A stretch of 12,541 nucleotides of DNA from DATCYX01 sp037444705 (GTDB taxonomy: Bacteria > Chloroflexota > Anaerolineae > Anaerolineales > UBA4823). Below, one piece after another: positions 1-7,369 of the stretch (positions are counted from its first letter, which is position 1; each line of letters begins with the position of its first letter). Below the pieces are notes generated by a model that worked only from the letters and a program-made list of their open reading frames with translations, made no database searches and was not told where the DNA came from. The position numbers and the translations under genes are program-made. The stretch covers positions 1-12,541 of the forward strand of contig JBBILY010000091.1 in NCBI GenBank assembly GCA_037444705.1, written 5' to 3'.

Positions 1-1
1 C

Positions 2-877
2 ATCAACCTTCCTGTAGGGCGCTTGGCATTGGCGTTGGGACTACGCTTTATTCCGCGTGACACCCCCGAGAAGGTGACCGAACGTTTTGACTGGTTGGGT
101 GCGCTGACTTTTTTGAGTGGGTTTACCTTGTTACTCTTGACCATGAACCAAGGGCATAATTGGGGGTGGACCTCGGCAGCGGTTCTGGCTTCGCTCGCTC
201 TGTCCGCAGCATTGTTAATGTTATTTGTTCAACGCCAGAACCGCATCCCTGATCCAATGCTGGATTTGCGTCTGTTTCAAAATCGCGTCTTTTCAGCCTC
301 CCTGATCAGCGCGGTGATTAATTACATCTGTGTCTACGGGGTCATGTTTCTGATGCCATTCTATTTGTTACAAGGGCGGGGATTGATACCATCCGAGGCA
401 GGCACCCTCTTAACCGCGCAGCCCATCGTTATGGCCATTGTCGCCCCAATCAGCGGAACCATCTCAGACAGGGTTGGCGCCCAGATACCTGGCACCTTAG
501 GTATGGGATTGCTATCTCTGGGTCTATTCTTACTCTCTCGTTTGGAACTCTCTACGCCGCTGCCTATTGTCATCCTGTCCCTGGCAGTCACCGGCTTGGG
601 GATAGGCATTTTTATCTCTCCCAACAATAGTGCCTTAATGGGCGCTGCCCCCCGTCAGCGCCAGGGGATCGCGGCTGGCTTATTGGCTACGGCTCGCAAC
701 GTGGGTATGGTACTCGGGGTTGGGCTGGCAGGAGCGATTTTTAACACCCTGCTGATGGGTCACTCAACCGGCACACCGATTATCAGCGCAACCCAAAAAT
801 CTTTTACCGCGTTCATTTTCATCGCCATTCTTGGTGCAATAACTTCCGCCATTCGAGGTAAAACGCGTGAAATCTAG
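2..877 (+). CDS. DHA2-type (EmrB/QacA) 14-TM MFS drug exporter, C-terminal part
   Basis: Partial gene, open at the left edge; 291 residues are visible and the frame is open from base 2. The first residues, INLPVG, match the loop before TM6 in drug:H+ antiporters of the EmrB/QacA family. The rest reads as a run of strongly hydrophobic helices, consistent with TM6 to TM14. GTISDRVGAQIPGTLGMG, near residues 152-169, resembles the conserved cytoplasmic MFS loop (G-x-x-x-D-R-x-G). Members usually have about 470-510 residues, so roughly 40% is missing to the left. The family expels hydrophobic or cationic drugs from the inner membrane using the proton gradient; the substrate here cannot be told. 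It ends TAG at 877 and is followed after 35 bp by the flavoprotein gene, so co-transcription is possible. Any in-frame TTG near base 23 is internal, not a start. Confidence 0.88.
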   Translation: MNLPVGRLALALGLRFIPRDTPEKVTERFDWLGALTFLSGFTLLLLTMNQGHNWGWTSAAVLASLALSAALLMLFVQRQNRIPDPMLDLRLFQNRVFSASLISAVINYICVYGVMFLMPFYLLQGRGLIPSEAGTLLTAQPIVMAIVAPISGTISDRVGAQIPGTLGMGLLSLGLFLLSRLELSTPLPIVILSLAVTGLGIGIFISPNNSALMGAAPRQRQGIAAGLLATARNVGMVLGVGLAGAIFNTLLMGHSTGTPIISATQKSFTAFIFIAILGAITSAIRGKTREI

Positions 878-912
878 ACACTAAGAGTTTGCTCAAGCCT
901 AAAAGAGTATGT

Positions 913-2511
913 ATGCGGCGCTGGAATGGGTGGGGAGACGCTTCAATTCAATACCCTTTACATGACCATGCAAAACATTACTTGGCTCGAAGAATCGGGC
1001 CTGCTACTATTTATCCAGACGCGAGCCTGGAAAGCGTGTTGGCATCCATTCGCACATCTCGCCTGCCACAGCATCCTCTTATCACGACCGACCCCCTAGA
1101 TAGGTTACTTCACGCTCGCGGTCAAAGCCTTCCCGACTGGGTTGCCTTGCGTTCCGGCCGCATCAGCGTTTTCCCTGACGGGATATCCTATCCTTCAACG
1201 GAAGAGGAAGTTCGCTCCGTCCTCGCTTTTGCACATAAAGAGGGGGTTTATCTGATCCCTTACGGTGGGGGCACCAGTGTGGTGGGCCACATTACTCCCC
1301 TGGAGAAATATACTCCTGTGATAACGGTTGACCTGTCCCGCTTAAACCAACTTCTGACACTGGATGAAACCAGCCGGCTTGCCACTTTTGATGCAGGGGT
1401 GAAAGGCCCACACCTCGAATCCCAATTAAATCGCCTGGGTTATACGCTAGGACACTTTCCACAATCCTTCGAACAATCCACTTTAGGGGGCTGGATTGCC
1501 ACACGTTCCAGCGGACAACAATCTTATTACTATGGACGTATCGAAGACCTGTTTGCCGCAGCGCATCTGGAAACTTTCATCGGAACCCTTGAACTTAAAC
1601 CATTCCCTGCCAGCGCGGCTGGCCCTGACCTACGCCAGCTCATACTGGGGAGCGAGGGTCGCCTCGGCATCATCACTCGTGCGACTGTTCGCATCCGTCC
1701 GCTACCAGAATCGGAAGGTTTCTTTGGAATTCTATTCCCTGATTGGGAATCAGGCGTTGATGCCCTCCGTAACATCGCCCAGAAGGACATCCTGGCATCT
1801 ATGCTTCGCCTCAGCAATTCACAAGAGACAGAGATTACCCTTGCCCTTTCTGATAACGAACGCCTGCTTCCCTGGATAGAACGGGGCTTACGCTTACTGG
1901 GATATCACGACCAACGTTGCCTGCTGATCTTCGCCGTATCCGGTAACATTGAAGACGTCAACCACTCCCGGCGGCGCATTATTACCCTGGCACGCAAGTT
2001 TGGAGGCTTATTTGTCGGATCGTTCGTGGGGAAACTATGGCAAAAGAAGCGCTTTCTGACCCCATACCTGCGTAATACGTTATGGGAATTAGGGTATGCC
2101 ATAGACACCTTGGAAACCGCCGTTCCTTGGTCATCTGTGCCTGAAACCACCCAGGCGATATTAAACACTCTGACGTCCGCTTTGCTCCCCTTCGGTGAGC
2201 GCGTTTTGGCTTTTGCCCACCTCTCGCATGTCTATAAAGACGGTGCCAGCATCTATGTCACCTATATTTTCCGTAGGGCGCGTGACCCCGATGAAGTCTT
2301 GGAGCGTTGGAAACTTCTCAAATCCTCTGCCAGCCAGGTCATTATCACCCATGGTGGCACGATCAGCCACCAGCACGGCGTAGGCTTAGATCATGCTCCC
2401 TATTTATTGAGCGAGAAAGGCTCAATTGGCCTGACTATGCTGGAGGCCGCTTGCAAGGCACTTGACCCTAACGGGCTTATGAACCCTGGAAAGTTAATCC
2501 CAAACCGATAA
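913..2511 (+). CDS. Alkyl-DHAP synthase-like FAD-binding oxidase
   Basis: 532 residues from the ATG at 913; a TTG at 889 would add 8 residues, but homologues begin close to the MRRWNGWG segment, so the ATG is preferred. The FAD-binding domain of the vanillyl-alcohol oxidase superfamily spans about residues 85-265: YGGGTS at 117-122 is the pyrophosphate loop, GHFPQS at 180-185 and STLGGW at 189-194 follow, and GSEGRLG is at 246-252. The C-terminal FAD-oxidase domain contains SIYVTY and the SHQHGVG motif (His486, Gln487, His488). RWNGWG near the N-terminus and this motif order match alkylglycerone-phosphate synthase, which swaps the acyl chain of acyl-DHAP for a fatty alcohol to make ether lipids. 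The animal enzyme has HHH where this one has HQH, so activity is inferred, and a D-lactate or glycolate dehydrogenase-like role remains possible. It lies 22 bp before glpD, whose product makes DHAP. Confidence 0.85.
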   Translation: MRRWNGWGDASIQYPLHDHAKHYLARRIGPATIYPDASLESVLASIRTSRLPQHPLITTDPLDRLLHARGQSLPDWVALRSGRISVFPDGISYPSTEEEVRSVLAFAHKEGVYLIPYGGGTSVVGHITPLEKYTPVITVDLSRLNQLLTLDETSRLATFDAGVKGPHLESQLNRLGYTLGHFPQSFEQSTLGGWIATRSSGQQSYYYGRIEDLFAAAHLETFIGTLELKPFPASAAGPDLRQLILGSEGRLGIITRATVRIRPLPESEGFFGILFPDWESGVDALRNIAQKDILASMLRLSNSQETEITLALSDNERLLPWIERGLRLLGYHDQRCLLIFAVSGNIEDVNHSRRRIITLARKFGGLFVGSFVGKLWQKKRFLTPYLRNTLWELGYAIDTLETAVPWSSVPETTQAILNTLTSALLPFGERVLAFAHLSHVYKDGASIYVTYIFRRARDPDEVLERWKLLKSSASQVIITHGGTISHQHGVGLDHAPYLLSEKGSIGLTMLEAACKALDPNGLMNPGKLIPNR

Positions 2512-2533
2512 TCCCAAGGAATGTTAGAAGACG

Positions 2534-4051
2534 ATGTCTAACCCCGATTGGAGAGAGCAGATCTGGTCAAATTTAAATCGGCCGTGGGATGTTATCATCA
2601 TTGGGGGTGGTGTCACAGGGGCAGGAATATTGCGTGAAGCCGCACGTTGGGGTTTGCGAGCCTTGTTGGTTGAAGGGCACGACTTCGCTTCAGGCACCTC
2701 CAGCCGTTCATCTAAGTTAGTACATGGGGGTTTCCGTTATTTAAAAAATGCTCAATTCAAACTCACCCTCGAGGCCGTGCATGAGCGCGAACGGCTGCTC
2801 AAGGAAGGCAGGGGCTTGATTAACCAGATGGGCTTTCTTTTGGTCAGTTACGACCGCGATCGGATCCCAGCCTGGGTTTTCGGACTGGGCTTAGCGCTTT
2901 ACGACCTCCTGGCCTTGAAGTGGAACCACCGCTATTATGACGCCACTGATATTAAAGACCTCTGTCCTTACATTAACGAGGATGGGTTGCTGGGTGGATA
3001 TCGTTACTTTGATGCTCAAACGGATGATGCTCGTCTGGTCCTGCGTTTAATCCACGAGGCACAAGGTGATGGGGCGTTGGCCCTCAATTACGCCCGCGTC
3101 ACTTCATTGCTTCATGATCATAAGGGTCAGTTTTGTGGGGTAGTCTTGCAGGATCAATCCCCTCAAGGGCAAGGCCGTACACTCGAAATTCAAGCCTCAG
3201 TAGTTATTAATGCCACTGGTGCCTGGGCAGATGAATTGCGCACCCTGGCTGGAGGCAAACCACGCTTGCGCAAACTACGTGGCAGCCATCTTATCTTTCC
3301 CTATCATCGTTTACCTCTAACTCGGGCAATAAGTTTTCTGCACCCCAAAGATCACCGACCCGTTTTTGCCTTTCCTTGGGAAGGGGTTACCCTCTTCGGC
3401 ACAACAGATGTTGACCATGCTGCCCCTCTCGTAACCGATCCGACGATCAGCACCGCCGAATTAGAGTATTTAATGGACGCTTTAAACATCGTCTTTCCTG
3501 GGCAATCGCTTACCTTTAATGATGTGCAGTCCACATTTTCTGGTATCCGTCCTGTGGTGTACACAGGTAAGGTGGACCCTTCTAAAGAATCGCGCGAACA
3601 TGTCATCTGGTTCGAAAATGGATTGCTTACCGTAACCGGCGGCAAACTAACCACCTTTCGCCTGATGGCACACGACGCCCTCCGCGCCATCAGCCGCAAA
3701 TTGCCTCGTTCTCCCCGCTTCCATTTACATCAACGTATGTTAAATCCCATCTCCTTTGAGGAAATTATCCACCCTGATCTGAGCCGCGCCGCTCATCTGC
3801 GATTGCTTGGCCGCTATGGCCGGGATGCTGTCTCGTTAATTGAGATCGCCAACCCTGGGGAATTATCCAAGATCGAAAACACACCCAACCTCTGGGCGGA
3901 ATTGCGTTGGGCTGCCAGATCAGAACAGGTGGTTCATCTGGAAGATTTGCTATTAAGACGAGTCCGCCTGGGTTTGCTTCTCCCCCAAGGAGGAGTAACC
4001 ATCCTCGATCGAATTACGCAAAATCGTCCAATCCGAACTGGGTTGGGATGA
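2534..4051 (+). CDS. glpD: FAD-dependent glycerol-3-phosphate dehydrogenase, 3' end frameshifted
   Basis: Oxidises sn-glycerol 3-phosphate to DHAP at the membrane and passes electrons to quinone. The uninterrupted frame has 505 residues. The FAD-binding Rossmann motif GGGVTGAG is at 24-31. Typical GlpD blocks follow: FASGTSSRSSKLVHGGFRYL (about 52-71), a substrate-domain GTTDVDH near 288-294, GIRPVVY near 337, and TVTGGKLTTFR near 366-376. The C-terminal DAO_C-type domain contains LLLRRVRLGLLLPQGG. After Arg493 the frame drifts into non-family sequence and stops at TGA 4049-4051, while the missing family tail continues in the next frame to 4121. The restored protein would have about 528 residues. 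ATG 2534 is the natural start and an AAGGA lies near 2516. It is probably co-transcribed with the flavoprotein gene upstream. Loss of the last 35 residues may or may not abolish activity. Confidence 0.93.
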   Translation: MSNPDWREQIWSNLNRPWDVIIIGGGVTGAGILREAARWGLRALLVEGHDFASGTSSRSSKLVHGGFRYLKNAQFKLTLEAVHERERLLKEGRGLINQMGFLLVSYDRDRIPAWVFGLGLALYDLLALKWNHRYYDATDIKDLCPYINEDGLLGGYRYFDAQTDDARLVLRLIHEAQGDGALALNYARVTSLLHDHKGQFCGVVLQDQSPQGQGRTLEIQASVVINATGAWADELRTLAGGKPRLRKLRGSHLIFPYHRLPLTRAISFLHPKDHRPVFAFPWEGVTLFGTTDVDHAAPLVTDPTISTAELEYLMDALNIVFPGQSLTFNDVQSTFSGIRPVVYTGKVDPSKESREHVIWFENGLLTVTGGKLTTFRLMAHDALRAISRKLPRSPRFHLHQRMLNPISFEEIIHPDLSRAAHLRLLGRYGRDAVSLIEIANPGELSKIENTPNLWAELRWAARSEQVVHLEDLLLRRVRLGLLLPQGGVTILDRITQNRPIRTGLG

Positions 4052-4121
4052 TCCAAGATGGGAACAGGAAGTCTCAGATTACCAAAGACTATGGCAGCAT
4101 TGCTATGGGGTTAATTTCTGA
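4014..4121 (+). other. glpD: Out-of-frame C-terminal tail of glpD
   Basis: Reading from base 4014, one base ahead of the glpD frame, gives 35 residues that include LGWDDPRWEQE and LWQHCYGVNF before TGA at 4119-4121. This is the usual end of many bacterial GlpD proteins (an LGWD-x2-RW block followed by a Y-x3-W-x3-Y pattern). Skipping a single base near 4013 joins ILDR to LRKIVQSE and restores the gene. The +1 frame has a TAA at 3996-3998, so the shift must fall between 3999 and the TGA at 4049. This is either a real 1-base insertion, a sequencing or assembly error, or, much less likely, recoding. Confidence 0.88.
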
Positions 4122-4150
4122 TGGCAACTAAGATTTCAACTTCGACTGGC

Positions 4151-4193
4151 TGGGGTTGCCAGTGGTCACACCCTGGTTTCCCCAAGCATTTTT
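4151..4193 (+). terminator. Probable intrinsic terminator after glpD
   Basis: The arms TGGGG-TTG-CCAG (4151-4162) and CTGG-TTT-CCCCA (4173-4184) pair except for a 3x3 internal loop. Five T residues follow at 4189-4193, with more T after them. It lies 30 bp past the restored glpD stop and before the sufE-like gene. The interrupted stem lowers confidence. Confidence 0.45.
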
Positions 4194-4196
4194 AAC

Positions 4197-4224
4197 TTTT
4201 CATCTAAAGATCTTCCAGTAAAAT
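4197..4224 (+). promoter_or_regulatory. Possible sigma70-type promoter before the sufE-like gene
   Basis: TTTTCA (4197-4202) and TAAAAT (4219-4224) are separated by 16 bp. They match 4 of 6 and 5 of 6 consensus bases and sit about 40 bp before the ATG at 4263, just after the glpD terminator hairpin. The position is sensible, but the -35 box is weak in AT-rich sequence, so this is only a candidate. Confidence 0.35.
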
Positions 4225-4262
4225 AGACAATAATTACTCTTTTAGAAAGATTAGGCGATAAC

Positions 4263-4727
4263 ATGACGACCCAAAGTCATTCTATACCACCGCGTTTGCA
4301 AGAAATTATCGAGGCCTTTCAAGCGAGCGAAGGGCGCGAGAAGGTTGAATTGCTGGTTTACTACTCTGAACGGATGCCACCACTGTCACCTCATTTAGCG
4401 GAACACCCTGAGGAAATGCAACCGGTGCCAGAGTGTATGACCCCAGTCTTTGTCAAATCAGAAATCAAGAATGGAGGTCTACACTTTTACTTTGACATCC
4501 CCCCCGAGTCACCGACTGTGCGGGGCTTTGCTGCTATTGTGGCTGAAGGGCTAAATGGAGCAACTCCTGAACAAATATTAGCGCTGCCTGGCGATTTCTT
4601 CCAGCAAATGGGCTTGGAACAAATCCTCACCATGCAGAGGCTGAATGGATTTTTCGCCATCTTAGCCCACATCAAACGCTTGGCTGCAGAGATGTTGGAT
4701 CAAATGGGAGCCGAAGTAAATTCCTGA
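4263..4727 (+). CDS. sufE: SufE-like Fe-S assembly sulfur acceptor
   Basis: 154 residues, the usual size for SufE. In SufE a conserved cysteine accepts persulfide sulfur from the cysteine desulfurase SufS and stimulates Fe-S cluster assembly. The N-terminal IIEAFQASEGREKVELLVYYSERMP is replaced in this reading by its key points: a helix around 13-35 ending in the LLVYYS segment, then VPECMTPVFVK around 55-65 with Cys58 in the position of the SufE nucleophile. SPTVRGFAAIVAEGLNG (about 82-98) is the conserved core, followed by a helical MQRLNGF segment near 124. No sufS, sufB, sufC or sufD lies in the window, so its partners must be elsewhere. The AGG near 4253 is a weak ribosome-binding site. 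The mrfA-like gene starts 18 bp after the stop, suggesting co-transcription; a functional link is unknown. Confidence 0.9.
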   Translation: MTTQSHSIPPRLQEIIEAFQASEGREKVELLVYYSERMPPLSPHLAEHPEEMQPVPECMTPVFVKSEIKNGGLHFYFDIPPESPTVRGFAAIVAEGLNGATPEQILALPGDFFQQMGLEQILTMQRLNGFFAILAHIKRLAAEMLDQMGAEVNS

Positions 4728-4745
4728 GCCACCCTTTTGTTTCCC

Positions 4746-7352
4746 ATGACACTTACCCGCCTATTAAATGCCTGGCAAACCGAACCTTCAATCGCGGATT
4801 GTATTGCCGCAAGGCAGACCGAGCCGGCCCGCCAACCTCAATATACACCCTTCCCCGAAGGTTTAAACCCGGCATTAATAGAAGCCCTTAAAGCCAAGGG
4901 TATAAGCGCCTTATACACCCATCAATATGCCACATGGGAACATGTTCATCAGGGGCGCAATATCATTGTAGTCACCAGCACTGCCAGTGGTAAAACCCTG
5001 TGCTATAACTTGCCGGTTCTAAATTACCTGTACCGCCATGCGGAAGGTCGTGCGCTTTACTTGTTCCCTACCAAAGCCCTTGCCCAAGATCAATTTTCCA
5101 CTCTGCAAGAAATAACACAAGGGGCATCATTTCCATATCCTAGAGATAGCCAAAGTTCTCAAAAACAGCCTCTCTCGCCAATCCCAATAGCCATTTACGA
5201 CGGGGATACCCCCGCTTCCGCACGCCCAGCGATCCGCAAGCAAGCGCGTTTATTAATCACCAACCCGGATATGCTACACATGGGAATTCTCCCCCATCAC
5301 ACGGCCTGGAGCGAATTTCTCCGCAATCTCCATTTTATCGTTATAGACGAATTGCATATTTATCGTGGTGTATTTGGTTCTCATGTAGCCAATGTACTGC
5401 GTCGCCTGAAACGCCTCACCCGTTTTTATGGGTCTCACCCTCAGTTTATCCTCACCTCTGCCACCATTGCTAACCCGATCGAACTGGCTCAAAAGTTAAT
5501 CGAGGAAGACGTTGTTCTGGTAGATAACGATGGCTCTGCCCGTGGCCCCAGACACTTCCTAATTTATAATCCCCCTATTGTCAACCAGGAGTTAGGCCTC
5601 CGGCGTAGCGCTTTAATAGAAAGCGTTCGTCTGGCAGAGGATTTGCTGGCTTATGACATACAAACCATACTTTTTGGCCGCTCACGCAGGTCCGTAGAAT
5701 TAATTTTGACCTATCTAACACAAAAGACCGCACCTACCCCAAAGCCTCACCCCAAAGTTAACCAGATAGAGAAAAGCCTCATTCGCGGCTATCGTTCTGG
5801 CTACCTCCCCGAAGAACGCCGTAAAATTGAACAAGGCTTACGAAGCGGTGCCGTAAGACTGGTTGTCGCTACAAATGCTCTTGAACTGGGTGTTGACATC
5901 GGTGGAATGGGAGCCTCTTTGTTAGTGGGTTATCCTGGCACAATCGCCGCCACCCGGCAACAGGCAGGGCGAGCAGGCCGTGGTCAAGAGCCGTCAGTAG
6001 CCATACTGGTGGCCACAGCCAACCCACTCGATCAGTTCCTGGCCCATCACCCCGATTATTTCTTCGGACAATCCCCCGAACAAGCCTTGATTAACCCAGA
6101 TAACCCTCTCATTCTACTGGCACATTTGCGCTGCGCTGTTTTTGAGTTGCCCTTCGAGGAAAATGAGGCTTTTGGCAAATTGGAGAGTACTCAGGTTCAT
6201 GAATTTCTGGAATTTTTGCGAAGTTCGCAGATCCTCCATTATTCCCAGGGGAGATATTATTGGATGGCAGATAATTACCCTGCGGAGGGCGTCTCCCTCC
6301 GCAGCGCCTCGCCCAATCATATACTGCTTCAAAATCAAACCAATGGTTCCACATCCACCATTGGCCAGGTGGATTATGAGAGCGCCCCCTGGATGGTCCA
6401 TCCAGGTGCAGTCTATATCCACGAGGGGCGAACTTTTTTGGTAGAGAATCTTGATTTGGAACAATATCTGGCTACCCTGCGTGAAGTGGACCTTGACTAC
6501 TACACTGAGCCTATAACTGAAACTACGATCCAATTACTTGAGAAATATGCTGAGAGTGACGTCCGCGGTGCCACAAAAGCCCAGGGTGAGATCAAAGTCA
6601 CTACGCAATTAGTCGGCTTCCGCAAGATACGATGGTTCACTCACGAAGTGTTAGGAATTGAAGAGATAAACTTGCCCCCAACAGAACTGCTGACAACAGC
6701 CTACTGGCTCTCTCTAAGCGACGATACCGTAAATCAGATACGAGAGCGAGGTTTATGGCGTAACGACCCTAATCAATATGGGCCAAACTGGGGCACCCAA
6801 CGCGATCTCGCGCGCGCTCGTGACGCTTATCGTTGCCAGGTATGTGGCGCCCCAGAAACAGGGCGTGCCCACGATGTTCATCACAAAATACCCTTTCGCT
6901 TTTTCAAAGACGAGCATGGTACACCCGATTTTATCCGCGCTAACATGCTGGATAACCTGGTAACGCTTTGTCCAGCCTGCCACCGGCGCGCAGAGACGGG
7001 TGTATATGTACGTAGCGGTCTTGCGGGGTTGGCATATGCCATAGCCCATCTTGCTCCGCTATTTCTGATGTGTGACAGAAATGATATCGGGATCCATTCA
7101 GATCCGCAATCCAATCTCTCGCTAGGACGACCTACGATTATCCTATACGACCGCATTCCAGCCGGAATCGGCCTGAGCCAGAAAATTTATGAAAGCCACG
7201 ACCTGTTATTATCTCGCGTCCACGAACTGATAGCCACGTGTGAATGCTCTGACGGTTGTCCGTCCTGTGTGGGTCCAGGGGGAGAGAATGGCTTAGGAGG
7301 CAAGCCCGAGACTCTGGCAATCCTGAGCCTGATCACTCCAACGCCCCTATAA
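4746..7352 (+). CDS. mrfA: MrfA (YprA)-type DEAD/DEAH helicase with an inserted HNH nuclease domain
   Basis: 868 residues from ATG 4746 (a TTG at 4737 would add 3); homologues start near this ATG. Superfamily 2 helicase: a Q-like LYTHQ near 56-60; motif I STASGKT at 78-84; DELH motif II in FIVIDELHIYRG; motif III TSATIAN; motif V ATNALELGVDIGG; motif VI QQAGRAGR. The middle segment with MVHPGAVYIHEGRTFLVENLD-like sequence is typical of the YprA family. The C-terminal DUF1998 domain carries four cysteines at 832, 834, 838 and 841, which bind zinc in MrfA. Between them lies an HNH module (about 675-755). B. subtilis MrfA has roughly 750 residues, so the extra length equals the insertion. MrfA is a 3'-5' DNA helicase acting with the exonuclease MrfB in mitomycin C damage repair, and a MrfB-type gene follows here after 65 bp. 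The added nuclease function is inferred. Confidence 0.9.
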   Translation: MTLTRLLNAWQTEPSIADCIAARQTEPARQPQYTPFPEGLNPALIEALKAKGISALYTHQYATWEHVHQGRNIIVVTSTASGKTLCYNLPVLNYLYRHAEGRALYLFPTKALAQDQFSTLQEITQGASFPYPRDSQSSQKQPLSPIPIAIYDGDTPASARPAIRKQARLLITNPDMLHMGILPHHTAWSEFLRNLHFIVIDELHIYRGVFGSHVANVLRRLKRLTRFYGSHPQFILTSATIANPIELAQKLIEEDVVLVDNDGSARGPRHFLIYNPPIVNQELGLRRSALIESVRLAEDLLAYDIQTILFGRSRRSVELILTYLTQKTAPTPKPHPKVNQIEKSLIRGYRSGYLPEERRKIEQGLRSGAVRLVVATNALELGVDIGGMGASLLVGYPGTIAATRQQAGRAGRGQEPSVAILVATANPLDQFLAHHPDYFFGQSPEQALINPDNPLILLAHLRCAVFELPFEENEAFGKLESTQVHEFLEFLRSSQILHYSQGRYYWMADNYPAEGVSLRSASPNHILLQNQTNGSTSTIGQVDYESAPWMVHPGAVYIHEGRTFLVENLDLEQYLATLREVDLDYYTEPITETTIQLLEKYAESDVRGATKAQGEIKVTTQLVGFRKIRWFTHEVLGIEEINLPPTELLTTAYWLSLSDDTVNQIRERGLWRNDPNQYGPNWGTQRDLARARDAYRCQVCGAPETGRAHDVHHKIPFRFFKDEHGTPDFIRANMLDNLVTLCPACHRRAETGVYVRSGLAGLAYAIAHLAPLFLMCDRNDIGIHSDPQSNLSLGRPTIILYDRIPAGIGLSQKIYESHDLLLSRVHELIATCECSDGCPSCVGPGGENGLGGKPETLAILSLITPTPL
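6280..6304. repeat. Perfect 10-bp hairpin inside the mrfA-like coding region
   Basis: The arms CTGCGGAGGG (6280-6289) and CCCTCCGCAG (6295-6304) are exact reverse complements around a 5-base loop, CGTCT. It lies in frame within the helicase gene, in a stretch encoding AEGVSLRSA. There is no T run, so it is not an intrinsic terminator. Confidence 0.85.
6795..6980 (+). other. HNH endonuclease module inside the mrfA-like gene
   Basis: In-frame domain within the helicase. It contains a C-x2-C pair (Cys697, Cys700 in ATG-4746 numbering), the catalytic-type VHHKIP with His712 and His713, Asn737 in DNLVTL, then C-x2-C-H (Cys742, Cys745, His746). This is the complete pattern of a zinc-stabilised beta-beta-alpha-metal HNH nuclease, with no missing key residue. 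It sits between the linker that follows WLSLSD and the DUF1998 segment starting near LAGLAYAIAHLAPLF, so the flanking domains are intact. HNH folds usually nick or cut DNA; the target here is unknown. Confidence 0.88.
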
Positions 7353-7369
7353 TGCTCCCTTCTTATGGT

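Noticed and set aside
889..912. TTG 889 as start of the AGPS-like protein
   Set aside because: The ATG at 913 directly precedes the conserved RRWNGWG segment and the added 8 residues have no family support.
3907..4131. 74-codon + strand frame across the glpD end as a small gene
   Set aside because: It is the third frame over glpD and does not carry the displaced GlpD tail, which lies in the other alternative frame; the sequence is low in family-like features.
6114..6533. 139-codon open frame on the - strand opposite the mrfA-like gene
   Set aside because: Lies wholly within a conserved helicase coding region; its composition looks like a reverse-strand translation and no family is recognised.
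7348..7353. Perfect TATAAT overlapping the mrfA stop codon, as a mrfB promoter
   Set aside because: No acceptable -35 box lies 16-18 bp upstream; it is probably chance in the CTA-TAA end of the gene.
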